Source: Diplodia intermedia
Taxonomy: Eukaryota > Ascomycota > Dothideomycetes > Botryosphaeriales > Botryosphaeriaceae
Length of the DNA: 64,000 nt
Assembly: GCA_021495925.1 (NCBI GenBank)
Contig: JAKEKT010000098.1
Span: 62,001 to 126,000 of the forward strand
Reading direction: 5' to 3'
Notes under the pieces: generated by a model
Seen by the model: only the letters and a program-made list of their open reading frames with translations
Database searches by the model: none
What the model was told of the DNA's origin: nothing
Part shown: one piece after another, positions 42,895 through 53,414 of the stretch
How the letters are laid out: each line of letters begins with the position of its first letter
Position numbering within the stretch: the stretch's first letter is position 1
Position numbers and translations under genes: made by a program

Positions 42895-44431
42895 ATGGCA
42901 ACGACGACAGCAGACCATCAAGACGCCGCAGACACTGAGCTTCCTCGGAGCATTTCGGACGCAGAAAAGGGACTTGCCACGGCAGAAGGTCGGATTCGCT
43001 CGTCTGGTAAGCATCCTACGAATACAAGAAACCATGAATGATGTCGTCACTGACATTCAAGAGTAGGAGGAGATCCGCCTAGTACAACAGAGGGACCAAG
43101 AGACACATACCCAGAGTGTTCTAACGATGGGCCAACCGACGTACCGCCGCTCCGAGGGCTCTCCTTCCTTGACCGATTCCTCGTAGTCTGGATATTTCTT
43201 GCCATGGCTGTAGGCATCATACTGGGCAATCTAGTACCATCCACTGGGCCTACGCTCCAACGCGGGACGTACGTGCTCCCTTTCCCCTTCCCACGCGAGA
43301 AAATGACAGAAACGACCATACTGACATTTCCTTCAAGTTTCGTCGGCGTCTCAGTCCCCATTGCCGTCGGTCTACTGGTGATGATGTATCCGATCCTCTG
43401 CAAGGTCAAGTACGAAATGCTCCACAAGCTCCTCGCCCAACGCGCCCTATGGCGGCAACTCCTCGTCTCCTTCGTGCTCAACTGGATCCTGGCACCGCTG
43501 CTGATGACGGGGCTGGCGTGGGCGTTTCTGCCGGACCGGCAGGACCTGCGCGAGGGCCTCATCTTCGTGGGCGTGGCGCGCTGCATCGCCATGGTGCTCG
43601 TGTGGACGGACCTGGCGCGCGGCGACGGCGACTACTGCGCCGTGCTGGTCGCGTTCAACAGCCTGCTGCAGATGGTGCTGTTCGCGCCGCTGGCCATCTT
43701 CTACACGCGCGTGGTGAGCCGTGCTGGGGACTCGGCTGCCGCGGAAGTGCGGTACGATGTCGTGGCGAAGAGCGTGGCCGTGTTTCTGGGTTTGTGAACC
43801 ATTTCCCTCTCCTCCCTCATCCTCATCTTTCCTCTCTCCATCGCCCCAGGAAAAAGTCCGACTGACCCAGAAACCCCAGGAATCCCCCTCGCCGCCGCCA
43901 TCCTCACGCGCTTCGTCCTCCGCCGCCTCCTCGGCCCTTCCCGCTACCTCAGCCACTTCATCCGCCCGCTCGCGCCGCTCTCCCTGATCGGCCTGCTCTA
44001 CACAATCGTCGTGCTCTTCGCATCTCAGGGCGCGCACGTGGCGCACCAGGTGACGTCGGTGTTGCGCGTGGCGGCGCCCCTGGTCGTCTACTTCGTGCTC
44101 GTCTTCGCCGGCACCGTGCTCCTGTGCCGCCGCTTCTTGGGCAGCGGCTACGCCGTCACCTGCACGCAGAGCTTCACTGCTGCTAGTAACAACTTTGAGT
44201 TGGCCATCGCCGTGTGTGTCGCCACCTTCGGTAGTGGGAGCGGACAGAGTCTTGCCGGTGAGTGTGCTAAGACCCCACCTTCTCAAATCTCGCCGAGTCA
44301 ATTCTTTATCGTTTTACTGATCGGTTTCTTCTTGAACAGCAACCGTCGGCCCGCTCATCGAAGTTCCAGTCCTCATCGGACTGGTGTATGTCTTGAGGTT
44401 TGTGAGGAAGAGGTGGGGCTGGAAAGACTGA
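42895..44431 (+). CDS. acr3: Arsenite efflux transporter Acr3
   Basis: Five exons, 42895-43006, 43067-43268, 43338-43789, 43880-44257 and 44340-44431, encode 411 residues. Acr3 (BASS superfamily, ten helices) exports arsenite across the plasma membrane. Signature features are VPIAVGLLVMMYPILCKVKY in an early helix, the conserved cysteine Cys187 in VGVARCIAMVLVW, FNSLLQMVLFAPLAIFY, ASNNFELAIAVCVATFG, and the carboxylate-containing last helices (GPLIEVPVLIGLVYV). The usual Asn after VLVW is Thr here. Intron 3 has a GTTTGT donor and intron 1 ends in a tandem acceptor. The start at 42895 is the nearest ATG to the conserved part; 42832 is an in-frame alternative. No arsenate reductase or arsenic methylase lies next to it, so it is not in an ars cluster. 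Confidence 0.93.
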
Positions 44432-44690
44432 AGTTGAATGCCAAAAGTATCAAGATTGGTCTCCGAACATGAAATAGCGAGTTTCATCTATAGCCAAAGA
44501 CCGTACCATAGTCACATCCACAAAGTTGTTTCGGTATTGTCCTACATAAGGTTACCCTGTACCCACCAGATTCTACGAGTAGAGATTGCGGGTATTTAAC
44601 TTCCTGTGTTCCCCTCTAAGGGTGCATTCCAGATTTACATGCAATACACTCACTAGATATGTTCATCATGCACATTGTGCTCACCGGTTT
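44432..44690. other. Short convergent intergenic region, ACR3 and DLD1
   Basis: The 259 bp between two stop codons must hold both 3' untranslated regions, so the transcripts probably overlap or nearly touch. Confidence 0.5.
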
Positions 44691-46719
44691 TCACCAAGGC
44701 TGAACCTCACCAGGCTTCGGCTTCTTCGTCCTCACAACCTTGTCGCAATTGAGCAGGCAGAGCGGGTCATACGCCTGCTTGAGCTTCCTCATGGCGTCGA
44801 CAGTCGACTCGCCTAGCTCGTGGTTCAGGTAATCACGCTTGACGAGGCCAACGCCGTGCTCGCCCGTAGCAGTGCCCTCCAGTTCGATAGCACGCTTGAC
44901 CATGCGGTGGACGACGCCATCAGCTACAGCGTGCTCCCTATCGTTGTAAAGCAGGATGGCTATTGTAGAGGGGAAATATCAGCAGGCGCTCAATAAGACA
45001 AGATATCTTAGTGGAATATCTCGGGAGAAGAGAACTTACCGTGGAAGTTTCCATCGCCAACATGGCCCACAATGGCGCCAATGAGGCCGCTCTTATCAAT
45101 GTCGGCCTTGGTCTCCTCAATGATTTGAGATAGCTTGCTGATCGGGACCGCGACGTCTGTGGTCCAGACCTTGTCGCCCTCGTCGCGCTTCTTGGCCATC
45201 ACGCTCCAGAGCGCCTCCTTACGGGCGCTCCACAGCTGGTCTGCCTCGTCCTTGCTGCGGGCGAACTCAAAGCTCTTGCTACCGGTGCTCTTGGCCAAGC
45301 TCTGGACGATGCTGATGTGCTCCTTCACGCTCGTGGGCGTGCCGGCGAACTTGAAGAACAGCGTCGGCGCCTCCTTCCACCGCTTCGACGTCGAGCCGGC
45401 ATCGTTGATGCAGCGCATCTGTACATCGTCCAGGATCTCGATCGCAGCGATGGGGACACCAGCGCCGACGACACGGAAGACGCAGTCGGCGGCGTCACGG
45501 ATGCTGGCGAAGCTGCAGACGGCCACGGACGTGTTGGCCGGCTTGGTCGTCAACTTGAGCGTCGCCTCGGTGACGAGGCCGAGCGTGCCCTCGCTGCCGA
45601 TGAACATGCGCGTGAGGTCGTAGCCGGCGCTACTCTTGCGCGGGCGCTGGCGCGTCGTGATGACGGTGCCGTCGGCCAGCACGACCGTCAGCGATAGCAC
45701 CCAGTCGCGCATAGTGCCGTAGCGGTAGGCGTTCGTGCCGGAGCAGCCGGTGCCGACCATGCCGCCTATCTGCGCGCCCGGGCCCGGGTCGGGCGGGAAG
45801 AAGAGGTTGTGCTCGGCGAGCTCTTCGTTCAGCGCCTCCCAGCCCACGGCGGGCTGCACGACGACGTCCATGTCGTCCTTGTTCAGCTTGACGATTTTGT
45901 CCATGCGGCTGAAGTCGATACAGATGCCTCCCTGCGTCGCGGCGAAGTGGCCCTCTAGGCTCGTGCCGCCCGAGTAGGGCGTGACAGGTATCCTCCTCTG
46001 GTGGCAGACCTTCATGATCTGGCTGACCTCGTCGGTCGAGGCCGGCTTGACGATTGCGAAGGGCACATCGCCGGGCAGAGAGGGGTACGAGGACCACTCG
46101 GATCCGGCATGCGCCTTCAGGTCTATCTCGTTGGTAGAGATGTTCTCCTCGCCGACAATGGCTCTGAAGTCCGCCCACGCCGCCTGCAGGGTGCCCGTCG
46201 ACGTGTCGTGCTTGAGCTCCTCGGTCTTGTAGATGGGGACGGTCGAGTCGGCAGGCAGCGAGGCGGGTTTCTGCGCGCCGGCGTAGTAGCCCGCGGCGAT
46301 GGCGACGAAAATCACTGCATTGGACGAGAAAGAGTCGCATCAGCACCAATTCACGGGATTCAAGCAGCACTCCGCCCGGATACGAAGCAGCGTGGAATCA
46401 TCTTACGGGCCAACAGTCCTGCGCCCTTGGTTCCGCGGCCGGTCAGGTCTCTCTGTGCCGCAAATCTAGCTTGCTCCGCTTTTTCTCTCTGCAGGCGCGC
46501 CTGTGTGCTGTCGTACAGCTGGCCCATGAAGTCTCTGCCATTGGAGCCGCCGCCCGAGGCCCATCGGTGCTGTGAGACATGGCGCGGCGGAAGAGCGGAG
46601 CTGGGTGAGGAGACGCGTGCGGAGAAGGCGGCGGCGGCGGGGACGGTGGAGGGAGGTCGCGAGAGCAGGGCAGCACGGCGCAGGGCCGGGTGCGGGCGGA
46701 TCATGTTCGACATGGGCAT
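44691..46719 (-). CDS. dld1: D-lactate dehydrogenase (cytochrome), mitochondrial
   Basis: Three exons, 46719-46407, 46314-45040 and 44959-44691, give 618 residues. The enzyme oxidises D-lactate to pyruvate in the mitochondrial inner membrane or intermembrane space and passes electrons to cytochrome c. The N-terminus is a presequence (MIRPHPALRRAALLSR follows the first ATG). A membrane anchor spans the first splice joint (ALIFVAIAAGYYAG). The FAD-binding type 4 domain shows RIPVTPYSGGTSLEGH, DPGPGAQIGGMVGTGCSGTN and GSEGTLGLVTEATLKL. The FAD-oxidase C-terminal domain shows IGAIVGHVGDGNFHA and GTATGEHGVGLVK. In-frame ATGs at 46713 and 46704 could also start it. The first ATG is chosen; an upstream TTG at 46737 is not used. 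Confidence 0.94.
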
Positions 46720-47598
46720 TATTGCGATGAGGTGCAATGTCCAAGCTTCATGGCCGGTTGCGGGAGAGCGGCATTGGCGGGAGGAGGGTGTTGTGAAGAA
46801 GCGGGCGGTCGCACAGCGCGCTGCTTTGCTTGTCTTGTGCCGTCAGCGCGCGGAGGCTCTGCACGTCTGCCGAAAGAACTCCACGATCAACACCATGGAT
46901 TGCATCACATCATCCTAGCTGCAAGCACGCACACCGCCCAACCGCTCGGCCCTTATCTCACCACTGTGGGGGCGCGAATTCTCTAATTTCGGCTTATGCA
47001 CGCACTGGCGCGTCTAGACTTTACTCCCACCCATCCCAAGATCCTTCACCGGCCTTCACTAATCAAGTGCAGCAGCTGTCATCGGCGCCTGCCGTGGGCA
47101 CCCACATGGCCATGGAGACGCGGTGTGTGTGTGTGTGTATCCGTGTCAACAGAGAATGCTTAATCAATTCAAATGTGCCAACCCAAGTATGCGTGCTATG
47201 CATGCCCTGCCCTTTTTGTGGGGAGGATCAGAAGTGAGCGAACCCCCCAATTCCAAAAACGCCTCGCTGTAGTGTGCAGCAGAGTCAAAGAGAGAAAAGA
47301 AAACAATAAATCCAAACCCTTCCGCCAATGTATGTCACAAGAATGCAAAGGTAAACGCCGAAGAGCAATGCCTCGGCAATGCCGCGGAACAGAGAATGAA
47401 AGAAGGAACCCTTTCCTAGACCCAGGATGTTGTTGATAAAAGATGATGATGACCCAACGCCGCGGAACATGTATGTACCATGCTCGATGCACCCAAATCA
47501 GAAGCCTTGGCCGTGCCCTATGAGCGCTTTGCACTCCGCTGCTCTAATCGCTTTAGGAAAACTGTCGTAATGACTCCCGGAGTCTGGTCGTGTGGTCG
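46720..47598. other. Intergenic with a GT dinucleotide repeat (47123-47138)
   Basis: This region contains the DLD1 promoter and the 3' flank of the next minus-strand gene. A short GT repeat is visible. No gene is recognised. Confidence 0.5.
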
Positions 47599-48978
47599 TC
47601 ATATGCACTTCAGCCGGAGCAGCCGCGTGCGGAACCACGCAACGAAAGTTGCCCACCGGCCCTTCACCCGGGGCCGAGGCCGCTTGGACGCCGTGTTGCT
47701 CCTTTGCGGCCCCGGCGGCGCGCTGCTCTGGAGGACGTAAGACGGCAGGCTGCTGTTGTGTGCCGTCGCATTACTCGAAGGCGCTGAAGAATACTCCCCG
47801 GCGTCGATGGTCGAGTCGGCCTTCTCGTTGATCTCCTCCATTTCCGGCCTTCCGGGATGCCGCTCTTCCAGCTTGGCACGCTTCCGCTCCTCGCGATCCC
47901 GCCGCTTGGCCGCCTCCTTCTCCGCCTTGCGTTCCTTGGCCTCTTCTTTTGCCTGGAATTCGGCGCGCAAGGCACGGATTGAGGCAGCGCGTGATGCGGG
48001 GTCGACGGGCGATTCGCGCCCACGCACCAAGCCAATTGCCCTGTCAAGAGAAGTACGTGAACTGGGCGAGGTCGCCGTCTCGGACCGCATCGTGTCCCGC
48101 CTTTGCCGAACAGGGTCGTACAGGTTCGAGAGACTGGTTTGAGACCGGCTTCCAAGGCGACTGACCGAGCCACTTGATGCGGAGTGAAGCGGCGCAGGTG
48201 CATTGGGTGTTGACGACATGGAACCGGACCGGCGACGGGGGTCATAGGCGTTCTGGCGGTGGAGGTACTCGTCGTCGGACATGATATCGCCAGCTTCAGC
48301 AATGCAGTCGTCGTCGTAGATAGAAGGAGGTTGAGAGTGCTCGCTGAGGTCGCTGAACTGGCGCGGCGTGTTTCTTAGGAAGATGGGTTGCGTAGGCTGT
48401 CGGCGGCCACTGGAGTTAGACAGATCCGAGTTGCCACTGGTGGAGCGGTTGTGGACGTGGCGGTGCCTGGCAGCTGCCGAAGTGAAGGTAACGTCGGTGG
48501 CAGATCGTGGCGGAGTACGGAACTCGTGGATGCCCAGCCCTGAAGGGCTATCCAGGTCCGGCGCGGGCACCGACAGGTCAAGAGAGACGTCGTCACGCGT
48601 GTGGAGCCTGCGCAGGTACGGCCTCAGCTTGCGGGCGGAGTGGACGGCGAGGTCGAGGCTGCGGCGACCCTCTTCTTGTATCGCGCCGGAAGCGTCGACG
48701 GGCCTGTAGGGCAGGGACGAGATATCCGGAGAGTGCGAGCGGGCCGTGGGGCTGGGCGCGGAGCAGTTGGAGTTGCTGGAGCCGGCGCGCTTGTGCAGTC
48801 TTGCATGAGTCGAGGTTGCGCCGGATCTGGAGGTTGTTGTCGCATACAGCTCCATGCGAGGGGCGCTTGTGGGCGCGCTGGTCGGCGCACTAGTGGGCGA
48901 GGGAGAGCTGGTATACGACGCATGGCGATTCAGCGAGGCGGTGCGGACCGGGTGGAGGTGGAGGTGGTGAGGAGCCAT
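47599..48978 (-). CDS. Uncharacterised protein with charged coil and basic C-terminus
   Basis: An intron-free frame for 459 residues from the ATG at 48978 (MAPHHLHLHPVRTASLNRH). The long Ser/Thr/Pro/Arg-rich part looks disordered and phosphorylatable, with a repeated SAPT unit (TSAPTSAPTSAP). A short conserved-looking block lies near the middle (ILSDDEYL-like, actually IMSDDEYLHRQNAYDPRRR). Near residues 350-390 is a highly charged helix, KEEAKERKAEKEAAKRRDRE, likely a coiled coil or single alpha-helix. The end is basic and amphipathic (RVKGRWATFVAWFRTRLL) and might bind membrane. The frame remains open upstream to 49497, but that part starts only with a TTG codon and has chance composition. 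I do not recognise the family. Confidence 0.65.
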   Translation of the reverse strand: MAPHHLHLHPVRTASLNRHASYTSSPSPTSAPTSAPTSAPRMELYATTTSRSGATSTHARLHKRAGSSNSNCSAPSPTARSHSPDISSLPYRPVDASGAIQEEGRRSLDLAVHSARKLRPYLRRLHTRDDVSLDLSVPAPDLDSPSGLGIHEFRTPPRSATDVTFTSAAARHRHVHNRSTSGNSDLSNSSGRRQPTQPIFLRNTPRQFSDLSEHSQPPSIYDDDCIAEAGDIMSDDEYLHRQNAYDPRRRSGSMSSTPNAPAPLHSASSGSVSRLGSRSQTSLSNLYDPVRQRRDTMRSETATSPSSRTSLDRAIGLVRGRESPVDPASRAASIRALRAEFQAKEEAKERKAEKEAAKRRDREERKRAKLEERHPGRPEMEEINEKADSTIDAGEYSSAPSSNATAHNSSLPSYVLQSSAPPGPQRSNTASKRPRPRVKGRWATFVAWFRTRLLRLKCI

Positions 48979-51900
48979 GTTGGAGGCTGCGGTCAGCGCC
49001 GGAGGAGTCGAGAGTCGTCGCAAGCCAGTATCACCGCAGCATGATGTTGTAATATGGGCGGAGCACACGGATGACGGGGGATGCAGGGCAGCGGGCACGT
49101 TCAGCAGCGCTGGGGCCGGTGGAGTCGAACGGCCGTCTCGTCGGCCTCTGGGAGGCGGCGTCAGGGGGGCAAGCGGGATGCGGCGCAGTGCGGTCGGCGC
49201 GGCGAGTGCTGAGCGCGGGCAGGATCGTGAGTGGTGATAGGCGAGATGGCTGGCGTCAACACTGGCGGGCGCAGCAACGGGGCAGACAAGACACCGCTCC
49301 AGCTCCACGCACTGGTGGCGAGGATGGGCTGCTTTAAACCGCGGCTTCGGCAGAGCCCCGCGCTGTCGCGCGCCGGTCGCCTGTGGAAGGGGAGTGGGAG
49401 ATGGAAGAAAGGCGGTCGCAGAGCTGCTGCTGCCAGGCGGCGCCCCGAGAGCGAATCGACTCGGACCTGGCGCGCAATATGAATAAGTATCGGTCAAGTA
49501 CTCCGTGCAATAGCGTCACCTCAACAACCACCCGCAGCGGCACAGCGAGCGGCCTGTTTCATCGCGGCGGCCGCCCCCCCAGCTGCCTGGCCACCGCCCG
49601 TGGCTCCCTGCTCCATGGTCTGCTACGCTTCTGCCACCGTCTGCACCGCTGCTCCCCGCTTTCGGGTCCGCGCACGAAATGCGCCGCGCTCCATGGCTCC
49701 CACGCGCCCTGGGGCCAGGCCTCTTCCAAGCGCTCGCAGCCCCGCCTCATTTTCCGCGGCGCTGGCATGTGCGTGCGCGGCGCCGCGAGCTGAAAGCCGC
49801 ATGGCGCATGCGACGCTGCGATATATTCGCCCGTTATCGCGCCTGCAGTGCGCCTTGGCGCGCCAGCCCGAGATCTGCGCTTCGGCAATCTGTGGTCAAC
49901 AACGGGACGGTGGGCGGGAGCAAACGTCAAGCGCCCGCTGCGGCGGGCTGCCTTGCGCTGCCCGGCGCTGGCAAACCCTATCACGCTCCACGGCGCTGCC
50001 GGCCCCGGGTCGCCGCCGCAAGCATGTGTCGAGAGGGCGCATTACCGCTCCTCTGCCACTCCGCACGTCCCGATGTGTGCCGACCCCACTGTCCCCACCG
50101 AGGAACAAGTTCGAGAAGAACCTTTGGCTCCAGGGCGGAGCCGTGGGCCTTCGGCGGCCCACCATGCGCATTCCGCGACGCGCGAATGACAGGCCGTCCT
50201 GCTCCGCTGCTAACTCGCTTGGAAGCCGAGGGCGGCGCAGAAGACCGCTTCACCGGCGGCCATACCAGCGTCCTGTCAGCAGCCCAGGCCCCGGGCCGCG
50301 CGCGTGACGACGCGGCGAGGCGCATGTCGCTGCCAGCCACTGTTCGTCCGCCACTGGTTGCGACTGCGATCCAAATGTCAGCCATAAACATCACCCCGCA
50401 CGCCGGACCATGACGTTACCATAAGGCTGACAAAGGCGGAGAAAGCCCGCAGCGCATCCCACACATGGGTGTTTCCCGTCTGCTATGTATGTCGCGCCCA
50501 GCTCTTCTGCCTAATCCGTCAAAATGCCGCTGTCATCGCCCTACCGCTGGGCCGACGATTGCAAGTGTTGCTCGCTGGCAGCGTCCTCCTCCTTCCCCGT
50601 CCTGCTGCATCCGTCCGCTTTCCGATGATGTTCGGATGGCGTTATCCTTAGCCCGGCGAATCCTTTCTGACACAAGTAACGTTCGAAAACGTTTGCTCCA
50701 ACTGTGCGCCATCACATACGCGGCCTTTGGTCTGATTCATCCGGTGCTGATCACGATTGCGAAATTACCTTCATTGTCTGAATCATCATACGGATGCCCG
50801 CGGCTGGCTGTCATCTCGCGTACCTCGACGTTCAGGGGGATCTGCCGCGCAACCCGCAATAACGCCCCCCCGTGATCAGCGTCTACCTTTGACCCCCAAG
50901 CTAATAATACTCCCTATCAATATTAGAGAGCCCCACTGCAAGGACGGGCCGCATGTGCAGGCCCGCTGCCTCGGTATCTGCCCGTTGATGCCGGGTTCAA
51001 ATTTCATGCTCCTTTACAACGATGCGTCTCAGGTAGAGGCCCGCACGCTGGTGGACAGGGAAAGGCTGGTAGTGATGCGCTGAGGATCTATACGCTCCCT
51101 CCAAGCTAGCACGGCTCCCCGCAGTTGCGCGCGCTACAGCAGCATCTCATCATTGATCTGCCGGGTGGATCAGAAACAGCATGTAAACCAGATGAACAAA
51201 CATGGTATTATGACTTACACGCGTGAATACATTGCCAAACAGGGGAGATAGAGCAGGACCACATCTGGTCCAAGCAGCCATTGATCGCCCACTACAACGC
51301 TTGGAATAGTACTCCGAGACAGCCCTCTGACAGATCGCATAAACAGCCGTTTTGACAGGCCTGGCCTCCGGTTTTGACTTGGTATCAAACGATTTTGTTT
51401 TGCAACGGCTACACTCAGTTACTCTAGCGCCCCGTGGAACATCATGCGAATCAGGCTCGGCGAGCAACCGTATTCTACGCAATCGTTGCTGTAGATCATC
51501 CGCTTGTGCGGGTCGAATGGCAGGGTTGCATGTCAGGATCCAGCTGGGGCAATTCCCATGACGTTTGTATCGACACAAAGTCCTCCTCGGTCGCAGAGCT
51601 TATGCAATTTGGTTGGGGAACCAGAGCGCTTGTTGACGTAAATTGCAAGGTCGGCCCTGATTTTTGACTTGTGAATATGAATGAACACAAGCCGATCGCT
51701 CAACGTAGGACAACAAGCATTGGGTGGCCTTGACATCCCCGCATGCCAAACAACGATATTCCCTTTCCTATTTTGGGACTACCTTCAGGTGACATTGATA
51801 TCAACAGCTCGCGTGCACGCAATGTCGCTAGTGACGTCATTCAACAATCAGGATCAACTCTACACCAGTCGTCCGGCTGTGGGAACCGGCATAGCGTGGG

Positions 51901-53414
51901 TGGGTGTTGTCGAACTGTCAATCCCTGACAGGTTTGGTTATTCTGTCTCCCGTCATTATCCTTCCCGCAAGCGTGTGATCCGGATACCAACAGTTGATAG
52001 TATTCACCAGGTACGACGGACTGTCGCTGAGCAACGCATTCCCCAAGCCGATAAATACAACAGCTCGAACCCCGGTGCTTTGATCGGCTAACTCTACCGA
52101 ATGAGGACGAAATAATGCGATCGAAAGCATGGGGTGTTTTGCCTGCACACTATCCGTCCAGCCGGCCGGGTCGACTGCTCTTTGAGTCGCTTTTGTGTAC
52201 ACGCCACGTTGAATGCCACGGCAGCGCTAATGTGCTATACCATCATCATCACCGCCACCCGTTTAGGAATACAGAGTCTCACGTGAAGATGTAAGCTTGA
52301 GGTATTAAGTCTGAAGGGCATCTTGCCGCCTCGAACCAGTTGAATGTTGTAAATTGTGGCCAATCTCTTTCTAAGACTTTGACTTTGTCTTGAGATGAGG
52401 CTGCAAGCCATCATTGTTGCATTGATCTACAAGTAGAAGTGATAGAATTTTGCAATGCGCAGAGAAGCAAACGCGACAAGCTTGACTGCAACTGACAATT
52501 GCATCTCCATGGTTATCTGCCACAAAAAATAAACCCCCCGAAAAAATGTAGAAATACGGCGTGCGATGTGCCATTCTTTTGTTCATAGATCGACAATGCG
52601 CGACCGAATCAATGCTGATTGGCTGTTCAATGAGCTGCAGCTGTGCGGCCACTACTAAAGGGAGCTTCGCAAGACTCGAGCCCAATTTTACCATGGGCGT
52701 TCTGCGCCCAGCTGTAGCTCAATTGATTCCTAGTTTACTTCATCACATGAGCTTCGGGGTTGCAAGGAATGACGGGTCATCGCATGAGGCTCTGTACGTC
52801 GCCGAAGTTCTAGCTTCCCGGCCGTTCGGGTGACGCCGCGGCAGCTCGACAGACCTAGTCCGGTCCGGCGGGTTTCGACTTCTGCATTCACACGGGCCTC
52901 TTGGGCTCCAAGTGAGTGCGTATCCAGGCTTGGTCTGTGATAGTCGCGAGCACACGGCATCGCAGTTGTGTGGAGGTGGCGTGTGGCGCACGACAGGGGC
53001 GGGCGGCGGTGCGGCGAAAATTATTTCCATGACGCTTGGGAGCCGAGCGACCTCAAGCATCCGGCGCCCCTACCATCGCGTCCTCTGTTCTGCGCGAGCG
53101 AGTTCAAATCATCTCCCAGACGCGACGTTGTGCGCCACAGCTTCGAGTCGCCCGTCACACGTCCTATAGGATCCCGACAGGCTCGCGTAGGAGTGCGCGC
53201 CTAGGTATTTAACGCCGAACTCTCTTGCACCGCAGCTGCGGCGCTGACCATCAACAGACACGCGCATCACCACCCACACCCGATCCGTCCGTGTGTCCGC
53301 CGCGTGTGGGAGCGCATTGCCATCCATCCGCGTCCGAGCAGCCTTTGGAGTCTCCGCGACCGGGAACAACGTCGCCGGCCGAGTCCTCGTAACACGCGTC
53401 AAGAACCCGCCACC
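48979..53414. other. Gene-poor region, 4.4 kb
   Basis: The left part, to about 50450, is GC-rich and holds the promoter of the preceding gene. From about 50450 to 52750 the DNA is closer to 50 percent GC and has only chance frames. Two tRNA-like fragments were examined and rejected. The right end, about 53180-53414, is the NUP2 promoter and leader (GTATTTAACG at about 53204-53213). Confidence 0.45.

Noticed and set aside
43447..44301. 284-codon minus-strand open frame
   Set aside because: Antisense to ACR3, very rich in Glu, Asp, Arg and His as expected from the reverse strand of membrane-helix codons.
48979..49497. 173-codon N-terminal extension of the basic protein
   Set aside because: It begins with TTG, not ATG, and reads as chance Ala/Pro/Arg sequence.
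50985..51010. B-box-like GGGTTCAAATTTC
   Set aside because: No A box or paired stems upstream.
52060..52125. tRNA-like A-box and B-box on the minus strand
   Set aside because: A D-arm-like TCATTCGGTAGAG and a GGTTCGAG motif are present, but the anticodon and T stems do not pair and the body is too short for a cloverleaf.
52690..52780. tRNA-like GTAGCTCAATTG on the plus strand
   Set aside because: It resembles an A box but has no B box at the right distance and no acceptor stem.
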